A stretch of DNA of 64,000 nt, from positions 1 through 64,000 of the forward strand of contig BCIH01000017.1 in the NCBI GenBank assembly GCA_002897115.2, given 5' to 3'. Shown piece by piece: positions 1-10,752 of the stretch. Every line of letters begins with the position of its first letter. Positions within the stretch are counted from its first letter, which is position 1. Position numbers and translations under genes: made by a program. Source of the DNA: Prototheca cutis (lineage: Eukaryota; Chlorophyta; Trebouxiophyceae; Chlorellales; Chlorellaceae). Below the pieces are notes generated by a model. That model ran no database searches and had not been told where the DNA came from. It saw nothing but the letters and a program-made list of their open reading frames with translations.

Positions 1-110
1 GGGGGGGGGGGGGGCTGGGCTCCTTTTGTGTGTGGGTGCGCTGGCGTGTCGTCGTTAGGGTTGCGGCACCTGTGGCCAGGCATCCAGCCAAACCAATGCA
101 CCCCGTGCAG
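1..110. other. Window edge: G-run and intron of the first gene
   Basis: The window opens with a run of 14 G. The sequence then reads as the 3' end of an intron that finishes at a CAG at 108-110. No exon can be supported here. The G-run fits the intronic G-runs seen in other introns of this window. Confidence 0.5.
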
Positions 111-1639
111 ACGGCGTGATTGCGGGGCTGGGGAGCTACATTGCCATCCACCTGCCCTTTTGGCTGTACGACTGGATCATGAAGAAGCTGCGACCACACG
201 ACGAAGACCTCATGGCGGCCTCTGCTCGGTGCGCGCTGGGGAAGGGGGGGGGGACGCGGGGCAGCGGAGCAGCGCGCACCAGTCGCTGTCGTAGTCCGTG
301 GCAGGAGAATAAACAACAAGGTTTCCATTCCCCTCCTGCACTAGTTCATAGCAGAAGACACACACATGCATGCATGCATGCCCAAGCAAACAAGGCACAC
401 CACCAAAATCATTCTCGCAGGCGGTCGGGGAGTGTGTACATGCGGCGCAAAGCGATGATGGGATCGTCCTACAACGGCACATTTGGGCCCCCGCCGTCCG
501 AGGAATCGTACGTGACGTCTGGCAGCTACCGCGGTGGTGGCGGTGGCGGCGGTCCGCGGCGGGGCAGCTCGGGCGGCGGCTCGGGGGTGGTGCCCGGCAG
601 CCTGGTGCACCAGCGGAGCATGTCCAACATGGGCTCTCCCACGACTTCGTTTTATGACGGCGGCATCCCGGGGCTCGCACCGGATGACGCACTGCCGCTG
701 GGCCACCGGGGACGGGGTCGGTCCTACTCGAATTTCAGGATGTCGTTCGACCCCAGCCCACACAGGCCGGCGTCGCCGCTGCCGCCACGGTCGCGCCCGG
801 GGTCGTTTACGAATGCCCCGCACCCGGCGCTGTCGGAGACGGACCTGGCGGCCCTGGGCGCCGGCGGGCGGTCCATCCGCAAGGTCGTGCCGCGGCCGCT
901 GGCCCGGGGAACGACATTCTCGGGCGACGTCGAGATGGGGCGCCGCGGGGGTGGTGTGGGCGGCGGGGGGCCCAGGCGCAGCCTCAGCACCGCCAACACG
1001 TTTAGCCTATTCCCAGGTGCGGAGCAGTGGTGGTCTGGATTCCCAAACAACTGCACGCACGCACACACACGCACGCACAGAGCAATAGACTAAATAATGT
1101 TCTCTCACATGCGCAGATGGGAATTTGGATGCTGGACCCGACGCCGTTGGTGACGGTGGTGACGATGGCGACGGTGGTTTCAAGCTGTTTGGTGACGTCG
1201 ACTTGCACGACAGCGACGGGTCGTCCATGCACGGGGAAAAGCCGCGCATGTTCAAGCTGTTTGGCGATGTGGACACGGCTTCGGAGCTGGAGGAGGGCAG
1301 GTCGCCCTCGGACGGCGACGGCGGGTTTAAGCTGTTTGGAGACGTGGCACCTCTGCCGCTGGAAGGCGAGAGCGAGGAAGAAGGTGGCCAGGCTGCTTCG
1401 CGGGGCGACCACGACGATGATGGTGGATTTAAACTCTTCGGTGACGTCCTCTCCCTGGCCTTGGCGGGAGAGAGCGAGGAAGAGGAGGGCGCTGCTGGGT
1501 CTGCCCATGGTGTTGCTAGCCAGCCATCAGATGTCAATGGTGCTGCTGCCCGCACAGCAGGGGGATACAGAGGTGAGCAAGGCGTTGCCCCCTCATTCCA
1601 CGCCTTTGCCGTGAATGACCCGAACCTCATGGAGCGCGA

Positions 1640-1678
<39 letters not shown>

Positions 1679-1689
1679 GGTGGGTGTGT

Positions 1690-1746
<57 letters not shown>

Positions 1747-3720
1747 TGTGGGTGTGTGTGCGCGCACGCGTGCCTGTGCAGAGGGGGGACTTCTGGGCAA
1801 GGGGCTCGACCGTGTGCAGGACCAGGCGGTGGATGCCAAAGCAAGTGCAACTGACCTCCAGGGCTGCCATGGTCTCATTACCGATACACCCTCTCCATAC
1901 AACAACAAATGCATGCTGACATTGCCTACAGGGACGGCCGATATGTCCAGTTTCTTGTCGAGCTCCGGCAGCCCAGTGTGGGCCGGGGGGCAACGGGGTG
2001 CGTTCCCCATGCTGGGCGTGGCCGCCAGGCGACGGGGACCCTTTGATCCCCCTGGCGGTGCCGGCCGGCCAGGCCCGGGGTGGCCCGACATGTCCAGCCG
2101 ACTGGGGCCCGGGCCACAGGCCGTGGTCGGCGGTGCCGGAGCTGAGCACGAAGAGGAGGAAGAAGAGCAACATCGCAGCGAGGACGAGGCGAGCAGCGAG
2201 GGCATGCGCCCCCTGGTGTCGATCGCGTACAGCGGCTTGCCGTCCGCGGTGGGCAGCCGGCGCAGCGGCAGTCGGCAGAGCTCGCCGCTGCAGCGTTCAG
2301 GCGCATCGACACCTGACGATTCGCTGCATGGCGGTGTGGTCCGACCTGCTGCTGCTGCTGCTGCAATGGGGTATACGCCCTACGACGTCCAGCAGCAGCC
2401 GTACGCATGGACCGGCGGCGGCGCGAGGGTCGCGCCGCGGCGCCCAGGGTCGGAGAGCGGCGCCACCAGCGGCATCGGCACCGACAGCGACATGGCGGGG
2501 ACATCAGAGGACGAGGAGCGGCGGCGGGGTTCACCCCCACTGATGGGTGCACGGCACAGGGACGGGGGCCACCTGCCGCCACGTGCCCCGCGGTACGACG
2601 AGCCAGTCAGCCAGGGCGACGTTGATGAAGCTGGAGCCCCACTGCCGCCGCGGCACGCTCTTGGACCTTTTGCCAGTCATGGAGACAGGGCCCGCCAGGC
2701 GTCGGACGCCGCGGCATGGGCCCACGGGGCCGAGGCCCGACCGGCGGTCCAGCCCGAGCGGGAGGCCATTAGGGGAGGAGCCGCCGAAACAGCAATGGCA
2801 GCACCCGACGCGGAAGAGGCGTCGGAAATTGACGAGGCTATGCGCAGCGGGAGCAACACGTTTGACCCACTGGCCGCGCTTCGTTATTCGGGGCTGGGTG
2901 CCGGCACACGGCGCGTCGGCGGGGTGGCCACGCAGTCTGCCAGCTCCAGCTTCCGGCGACCGGGCATTCCCTGGTTCCCACAGCACCCTTCGGAGCTCAA
3001 CGGGGATGATGACGGCGGCGGTGGTGGTCGTCATGGGGAGGAGCAGTGGGGGAGCGCCGGCCCAACAGGACCTGCGAGCCGCCACACGAGCGTGCTGTCG
3101 CCGTTTGGTGGCGGGCCATTTGCGTCGAACATGCTGGCCGACGTCGAGGGTGACGTCTCCCAGCGGTCGCTGTCCATGTCGGCCGCGCCGGGACGGCGAG
3201 GGCCCTTTGATGTGGCGGCGAGTCTAGGCCGGGCGAGTGTGCCATCCTGGTCACCTTTTGACGCTGCAGGGGGCCTCCCCGGCGGCGAGGCCTCGGACCT
3301 CGCAGATGATGAGGCCGCCGATGCCGTGGGAGACCTGCCGGTCACGGGCCGCCGCACGCCCGACCCCTACCAGATGTGAGTGGTGATTGGCGTGGGGGGG
3401 GACGGGGGCTCGCAGGCGGTAATGGCTGGAGTTCCCTATGCTTTTGATTCTTTCCGGGCAACAGCGGTGGCCGCTCAAGGGATGAGGGGCCCCTGCCAGC
3501 CCCACTGGCTGCTGTCGGCCAGAAACCTTGTCCATGACACTGATTGCAATATCCCAAGCCTAGCCCCCCCGCCCCAAACAAAAACAAATGCTCAATACAC
3601 ATGTCCAGGGAGGTGCGGCCAAGCGGACTGCAGTTTGACGAGGAGTACGATTCCGAGGAGGAGGGCGATGAGCAGCGGGGTTCGTTGCCCGACCGGTCGC
3701 CCCGCTTCGGCAGCAGTTGA
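111..3720 (+). CDS. Unrecognised membrane-anchored protein with very long disordered tail (5' partial)
   Basis: I do not recognise the family. Five exons keep a single phase: 111-228, 421-1016, 1117-1572, 1932-3375 and 3609-3720. The first encodes a hydrophobic stretch (GLGSYIAIHLPFWLYDWIMK) followed by a basic-acidic patch, which looks like the last membrane segment of a protein that begins before the window. The remaining roughly 870 residues are low complexity, rich in Gly, Ser, Arg and Pro, and look cytosolic. They hold four FKLFGDV-type repeats in exon 3 and several RRGPFD/SPFD/GPFAS motifs in exon 4. Many Arg-x-x-Ser sites (RRSLS, QRSMS, QRSLS) suggest phosphorylation; that is inference. 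The last exon is short and acidic (FDEEYDSEEEGDE) and ends at TGA 3718-3720. Reading straight through the 3376 donor would instead stop at 3377. The intron 1573-1931 carries a long GT repeat. Confidence 0.6.
1641..1768. repeat. (GT)n microsatellite inside an intron
   Basis: An imperfect GT repeat interrupted by GGGTGG units fills the middle of the intron 1573-1931. It opens long spurious Val-Cys reading frames on the plus strand and Thr-His frames on the minus strand, none of which is coding. Confidence 0.95.
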
Positions 3721-4491
3721 TCCGATCCCCTTGCGGCGGGCACCGCTGCGTCCGCGCCCCATTGGAGGACAAACAGAAGCCCTGACCCTCTTGTCATCTG
3801 CCATCACACAAACAGAATCCTCGTCCTTGTTAACAACGAATTGCCTTGCACACCAGCATGCCTTTGCCTGTGCCCTCTGTGCATCCCCTTTTTTGCCAAG
3901 TGTTTCATTTCATGCTGGAGTGGGCCATGGCCGGTTGGATAGGCGGTCGAGAGGGCCCTAACGTTTCACTGGTGCGGGTGCTCGCCGGGGAGTGCCGGGC
4001 GGGGGAGGGTTCAGATGCGGACCGAGTCCATCGCGGCGGCGCTGCAGCTGCCGCCGCGGCTCGTCGACCTCGTAAACGATAACGTCATACACTCGTAGGA
4101 CGCTCCTGATCGAGGATAAACAATGTCTTGTGCTTTGTTGCCCCAAATACCGTTCAATAGATCATTGTAATTGCACCCAAACAGCTTCGAGCCACTCGAT
4201 TGGGTATCAGGCGGACTAGCTGTCAAGAAGGTGCGAGCAGTTACCTGCTGGGCGTGAAATGGCGGACGTCGCAAGCGTTTGGGTTACGTTGAGGTTGTAT
4301 CAGAAACAAATTCGGCATCATGCAGGTGAAAAGGGTTGCAGCCCAGGCCTGATCTGTCACATTTCCTTCACAAAAAATTTGTGTTCCAGTGGAGTTGGAG
4401 TGTGAAATACTTTGATCAGGCCCAAGGGGGCGGTGCCTGCACAGGACTCGGTGGCGGCAGAGGGTATCGCGACGGCTCGACTGGGGCCTCG
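3721..4491. other. Intergenic spacer with one exon-like short ORF
   Basis: This is the 3' flank of the first gene and the 5' flank of the ABC transporter. A TGTAA lies near 4166. One short frame, ATG 4015 to TAG 4096-4098 (28 codons, open back to about 3943), has the GC-rich codon use of real exons and encodes a sensible amphipathic peptide (RTESIAAALQLPPRLVDLV). I cannot join it to either neighbour in phase, so it may be a tiny terminal exon or chance. Nothing else is visible. Confidence 0.4.
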
Positions 4492-7400
4492 ATGGACGGT
4501 ATCGCAGCCCTCGGTGGCTACCCACGGCCATCGGGGCATTCGATCGATGGAAGACAGGATTCGCAGATGTCTCGGGGAGGCTTCATGGCCAACAACAACC
4601 GTGACTTTGAGGTGCGCACCCGCGGTCCTTTTTTTGTCGGCTGCGTTTGAAGGGCTGCGCTCGAGTGCGGCTCGGCATCCCGCGGGCGGGGTCGACGCAC
4701 CACCGGCCATTCCTCCCCCGGCTCCGCCTCCACGCGTCATGTTCGGCTGCCCCGTGCCTGCAGGCCCTGAAGGAAGCGGCGCTGCACAGCATGAAGCCCA
4801 AGAAGGCTGCACGCGCGGTGGTTGTGCCCGAGGCGGGCGCGGAGGGGGGCGTCGTGGTCGTTGATGCCAAGCGCATGAGCAAGACTGCGTCGCTGCAGCT
4901 CATGGACCGCCTCATCCCCTCGGACAAGGAGAATGCCGATGTGGACATGCTCCACCGCATCAATGCCCGCCTCGAACGGTGAGGTCGGTGGATTCTCGGG
5001 TATGGCATTCTGCACAGGTACCTTGCCCCCGCGACATGCACACATCCCATTCCACCCCACATCACACACGGCAGTGTGGGCGTGTCCTCCCCCACTATCA
5101 CGGTGCGGTACCACCACATGTCGGTGCGGACGACGGCGCTCGTGGGCGACAGCGAGCTCCCCACGCTGAGCCACACCGTCGTCCATGCTCTGACCAGCTG
5201 GGCCCATCGCAAGCGTCCGCTGGACATTGTGCACGACGCCAGTGGCGTGCTGAGGCCCGGCCGCATCACCCTCGTCCTCGGCCCTCCCAGTTCGGGCAAA
5301 TCCACGTTCATGAAGGCCCTCGCCGGGCGCTACATCCGGCACGGCGACCTCCAGGTGTCTTGGAGTTGTTGCAGGAGTTTGGGGAAATTTGTTTCCCTCT
5401 TTTTTTGAAGATGTGTTTTGCCAAGTGGTACCCCGTTGTCTGTCCTGTTTCCATCGCTGTGGCAGCAAGAGCGAGCCAACTTGGTGCTGTCGATTTCTCC
5501 GCAGACGATCGGCGAGCTGACCTACAATGGCCAGACTCTCGACACATTTGTCCCCGAGCGCTGCGCCTCTTATGTCAACCAGGTATGTTGTCTTTTTTTT
5601 TGGGGGGGGGGGGGGGGGGGGGGGTTGGGACTGTCGCTGTCCTGCTGGCTGGTGCCTTCGTCACGAGCAGCTGTGGATCGACGACGACCTCCCACCTTAT
5701 GCAACACTCGCACTCCCACTCGCACAGTTTGACGTGCACTTTGGGGAGCTGACGGTTCGTGAGACGATCGACTTTGCCGTCCAGTTCCAGGGCTCGTCCC
5801 ACACAAAGGGTACGCGGAGTTTGCCACTGCATCCCATCATTTGGCATGCTTACTCAACATTCCAACTGGATTTTTTGCAAAAAAAATCCCCTCTACATAA
5901 AAAATTTCCCCTCTAAAAAAATCAACATCCACAGATTTGTACGAAAAGGTTCTGGAGCGTGAGAGGGAGGCCGGCGTGTCTGCCGACCCCGAAGTTGATG
6001 CATACATGCGTTCGATCGCGTACGGCCACACCAACTCGCTGGCGGTGCAGGGCATGATCCGGCTGCTCGGCCTGGACATTTGTGCCGACACGCTGGTGGG
6101 CAACCAGATGCTGCGTGGCATTTCTGGAGGGCAGAAGAAGCGGCTGGGGACGGGCGAGGTCGGCGCGTCCCAGGCTCAGTTTTTCCTGGCCGACGAGATT
6201 TCCACGGGCCTGGACTCAAACACGACCTTTGGCATCACGTCGAGCCTGCGCGCCATCGCGCACCTGCGTCGCGCGACGATGCTGGTGGCGCTGCTCCAGC
6301 CCGCGCCCGAGACGTTCGAGCTGTTTGACGACGTGCTGCTGATGTCGGACGGCATGGTGTGCTACCACGGCCCCCGGGAGACGGTGTCTGAAGTATTTGA
6401 ACGCTTTAGCCTCGTCTGCCCCGCACGCAAGGGCATTGCCGACTTTTTGCAAGAGGTCACCACACCCTCTGACCAGCAAAAGTACTGGGTGGACAGCACG
6501 CGGCCGTACGAGTTTATTACCTCAAGCACCATCCGCGACGCCTACTTGACCCACCAGGCGGCGCTGGATTTCGAAGCGGAGCTGTCGGTGCCCTACGTCC
6601 CCGGCCCGGCCGACCTCGTCCTCCCGACGCGCAGATTCGCGCGGTCGTTCTGGTCGATGTTTTCGAGCAACTGGAAGCGCACGCTGCTGCTGCAGACGCG
6701 GAACAAGCTGTTTGCCTACGTGCGCGTGTTCCAGATTTGCCTGATGTCCTTCACCGTCGCGACGCTGTTCATCAACACGCCAAAGGACACAGTCAACGAC
6801 GGAAACCTCTACTCGGGTGTCATGTTCTACTCGCTCATCTACATGCTCATCGGTGGTTTTGCAGAGTCGCACCTGCTCACCATGCGCCTGCCCGTGTTTT
6901 TCAAGCAGCGAGAGCTCAGAATGTTCCCGGGGTGGTGCTTTGCCGTCCCGGCATTCCTCTTCCGCCTGCCATTCTGCTTTGTCGACGCCACGCTCTGGTC
7001 CCTCATCGTCTATTTTGCCGTCTCGTTTGACCGCAGCACCAGGTGTGCTTTGGTTGGGGTGAGGGGATTTCGGGGGGCATTGGGACCTTTGTGTGTGTGT
7101 TGTGCGTGTGTGTTGTGCGCATGGCGGTGGCAGTGGGTGAGTGCGTCCATGTGCATTCTCCCCACATACCTGCTTGGTTGGTCTTCTTGGGGTTTTCTGT
7201 TTTCCTTGCCCCGCGGTCTCTAAGTTGGACGCAGCCATGCACAATAACACGGCGCCAAACCCGACAACCACGCTCCAGATTCTTTGTGTTTTGGCTGCTG
7301 ATGTTCATCGCGGGAGCATGGGCGACGTCGCTGATGCAGGCCATTGCGGCGGTGTGCCGCGTGGACACGATCGCGACGGCCGTGCAGTCATTCTTCATGC

Positions 7401-9636
7401 TCGTGTTCATCGTGACGGGCGGGTTTGTCATGATCAAGTCGGCCATCCCGCCGTGGTGGATCGGCGCGTACTGGGCAAACCCTTGGGCCTACATGACGCA
7501 GTCCATCTCCATCAACGAGTTTCGGGGCGCGTCGTGGGACCACCCCAACCCCGCCGACCCGACAAACCCCGAATCGCTCGGCATCCAGGTGCTGCAGTTC
7601 CGCGACTTTGCCACGACGACACGCATGATGTGGATTGGCATCGGCGCGGGCATCTCGTCGACGGTCATCAACGTCATCGTGCTGGCCCTGGCCCTGACGT
7701 TCATGCCCCCGCGCCACTCCAAGCCCGTGCTGACGGCCGAGGCGCTGGAGGAGCTGGACTATGAGCGCGAATCGGAGCCCAAAAACCCGCCCCCCGAGTC
7801 GCTCCGTCGCGACATGGCTCTGGGCATGCGCCGCGCCGCCAGTTCCCGGTCGATCGGTACCAGCGAGGGTGGCAACGGCATCACCCCCGCCGCCTCCACG
7901 ATGGACCTGCCTGCCGTGCCCGAGGACAAGTCCTTCTCCGTCCAGCACCACCCCAAGACAAACGGCGTCGCCAACGGCGGCACTGCCGCCGACGCCGAGG
8001 AGGGCCACGCCAACGGCGCGACAGCACCCGCACCCAAGGGTTTGGAGGCTGCAACCGCAGCGACCAAGGCGATGGCGTTTGCAAAGGCCGGGCGCGAGGC
8101 CGCGGTGGGCTGGGACTCTGTGCGCTCGTCGCTGCCCTTCCGCCCGCTGTCCATGACGTTCAAGGACGTGGAGTACTCGGTGCCGGTGCCCCCGGCCATG
8201 GACACCTCCCGCGCCGACGTCCCCGCGGACGGCCCGCACGCGGGCCAACTGCGCCTGCTCAAGGGCATCAACGGCCTGTTCCGCCCGGGCGTGCTGACGG
8301 CGCTGATGGGCGCGAGTGGGGCGGGCAAGACCACGCTCATGGACGTGCTGGCTGGCCGCAAGACCGAGGGCATTGTCACTGGCGAGGTGCATGTCAACGG
8401 TTTCCCCAAGATCCAGCAGACGTTCAACCGCGTCTCTGGCTACGTGGAGCAAGAGGACGTGCACCTGGCTCAGACAACTGTGGGCGAGGCCGTGCGGTTC
8501 AGCGCCGCGCTTCGCCTGCCAAAGTCGGTCAGCAAGGAGACGCGTGCGGCGTTTGTCGCCGAGGTGATGGATCTCGTCGAGATGGACAAGATTGAAAACT
8601 CGCTGGTCGGCGTGTACGGAGAGTCTGGTCTCTCCATCCAGGCGCGCAAGCGCCTGACGATCGCGGTCGAGCTGGTGGCCAACCCGTCCATTATTTTCAT
8701 GGACGAGCCCACCACGGGCCTGGACGCGCGCGCCGCCTCCGTCGTGATGGCGACGGTCCGCGCCGTCGTCAACACGGGGCGCACTGTGGTCTGCACCATC
8801 CACCAGCCGTCCATGGACATTTTCGAGGCCTTTGACGAGCTGCTCCTGCTCAAGCCCGGTGGCCGCTGCGTGTTTGCCGGGTCGGTGGGCCTGGAGAGCC
8901 GCGACCTGATCAGTTACCTGCTGTCCGTCCCGGGCGTGTCGCCTATCAAGCCGCGCTACAACCCCGCCAACTGGATGCTGGAGGAGACGAGCCCCGCGGC
9001 CGAGGCCCGTCTGGGCGTCGACTTCAGCGAGGCCTGGGCGGCGAGCGAGCGTGCCACCGAGCAGGTGAAGCTGCTGGAGGCCCACCATGCCCCTGCCCCC
9101 GGCGCCGCCGACCTCGTGTACTCCGACCTGGAAGTTTCGGGCGAGTGGACGCAGTTTGTGCACCTGCTGCGCCGCAACTTCATCATGTACTGGCGCGCGC
9201 CCGACTACAATCTGACGCGCTTCTCGGTGACCCTGCTGGTGGCCTTTGTGTTTGGATCGCTGGCCTGGAAGCAGGGCGGCGAGAGCGACACCACTTCTGG
9301 CGTCCTCAACATCGCGGGCCTGCTCTTTGCCTCGACGTTGTTTGTGGGTGCGAGCAACTGCATGTCGGTGCAGCCCGTGACGGACCAGCAGCGCTCGGTC
9401 ATGTACCGCGAGCGCGCCGCGGGCATGTACGACATCATGCCCTATGCCAACGCGCAGTGGGTGGTCGAGGTGCCCTACATCGTCGTCCAGTCTGTCGTCT
9501 ACTCATGCATCGTCTACTGGATGGTGGCCTTTATCTCCGACGCCTCCAAGTTCTTCTGGTTCACCTTTATCTTTGGCCTCACCCTGGCGTATTTCACCTC
9601 CTATGGCATGATGGTACGTTCATGTCGTGTGTGGTT

Positions 9637-9670
<34 letters not shown>

Positions 9671-10223
9671 CCAGGGATGAACGGAAGGAGATTTTTGGGA
9701 GAACGAAAGGGGATCCCTGGACTTGTGGGGGGAGAATGGCTTTGTGGTAGTATTTGTTCACCATTTGAGTGTAAACACCTGCGGCTTTGTTCATGCTCCA
9801 ACAGCAGCGTACCAACCCCAGGAATAAAAAAAAATACCCATTACGGTGCAGTGCCTGAACCTGGTCCCGGAGCTGGCATTGGGCAACGTGCTGACGTCCT
9901 TCTTCTTTGGTTTCTGGAATCTGATGTGCGGTTTCCTCATCCAGGCCTCTGCCATCCCCGGCTGGTGGATTTGGTGCTACTACATCAACCCCGTCTCCTG
10001 GACGCTGTACGGCCTGATCGTCTCGCAGCTGGGCAACCTGAACGACGTCTACCTCGTGGACTTTACGGGCCAGACCGTCACGGTGCCGCAGTTCCTGGAA
10101 GACACGTTCAAGTACAAGTACAGCATGCTGTGGCCCTGCGTTGGAATCCTCCTCGCATTCATCGTCACCTTTGTCCTCGCCAGCTTTGGATCCCTCAAGC
10201 TCCTCAACTACCAGCGCCGCTGA
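4492..10223 (+). CDS. PDR-type full-size ABCG transporter
   Basis: This encodes a plasma-membrane-type ABC exporter of the pleiotropic drug resistance (ABCG/PDR) family, with the order NBD-TMD-NBD-TMD. The exons are 4492-4611, 4764-4978, 5075-5354, 5505-5582, 5728-5809, 5935-7042, 7279-9613 and 9852-10223. They give 1,529 aa in one phase, the usual length for the family (about 1,400-1,500). NBD1 has Walker A GPPSSGKST near residue 180, signature ISGGQKKR near 320 and then DEISTGLDS. NBD2 has Walker A GASGAGKTT near 971, the degenerate PDR-type signature LSIQARKRL near 1078 and then DEPTTGLDARAA. Membrane segments fill about 500-760 and 1270-1529. The linker around residues 800-900 is Ala/Gly rich and disordered. 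The substrate cannot be read from sequence; PDR proteins export lipids, terpenoids and xenobiotics. The start chosen is the first Met of an exon rich in Gly/Ser/Asn. The upstream Met at 4336 is in frame but unlikely. Confidence 0.93.
5597..5624 (+). repeat. Poly-G run after a splice donor
   Basis: A long G-run begins about 15 bases after the GT donor at 5583 of the ABC gene and follows a T-run. It is one of the sense-strand, donor-proximal G-runs discussed in the findings. Confidence 0.9.
9639..9668 (+). repeat. Poly-G run after a splice donor
   Basis: About 30 G follow the donor at 9614 in the last intron of the ABC gene. The run lies in the sense strand and is donor-proximal. Confidence 0.9.
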
Positions 10224-10752
10224 GCTGTTGTTGCGGTCGGTGGTTGACCGCCGACTTACCTTTCCTTTCGATTCCCAATCCCCAACCCCAAGGGTCAAAA
10301 AACAAGCAACTGTCGACTGGCATGGCGCTGCACTTTTGCAGGCGCCGGCGTTGTCCCCTCACCTCTCTCGAACCTGTTTCACGCTTGACGTGCCCCGCGC
10401 ACGAACCTGCATCCCCTTTCCTCTGCTTCTGCTCGAGTATGTGTGCGAGTGGTTTCCAGTGCAATGTGCGGGAGGAGGCCTGTGCGGCGTTCCCACTCCT
10501 CACCGGGAAGAAGCAGGCAGGCCTTTGGCTTGGCCACAGGAAGAACCCCCTTTCCCCTGTCGCACGCAAACACTCTTGAAGCCATGCTGCATGCCCTGGT
10601 CGCACGCATGAATGAACACGTGTCCGTCTGTCCTATGCATGATTATTCCCACAGGGCCAATACAAACTGCCCAAAACACCTCTGATGCAGTGGAACCGTG
10701 CTTTTGGGGGCCATACTCCCTCCTTGAGTGTAAGACATTGTTTGTGTGGTTG
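10224..10752. other. Convergent 3' spacer between ABCG and FCLY
   Basis: The two genes end tail to tail. A TGTAA at about 10726 would serve the plus-strand ABC transcript but lies 500 bases after its stop. No further gene is visible. Confidence 0.6.

Noticed and set aside
116..1093. Single 325-codon ORF at the window start
   Set aside because: It bridges exons 1 and 2 through introns that happen to lack stops. Splice sites at 229, 420 and 1017 and the phase of the next exons show that it is split.
1615..1854. Val-Cys and Thr-His open frames over the GT repeat
   Set aside because: A dinucleotide repeat has no stops in several frames; the region lies inside an intron.
7388..9163. 591-codon open frame antisense to the ABC transporter
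   Set aside because: It is the shadow of a long GC-rich exon. The plus strand encodes a clear PDR transporter with all motifs.
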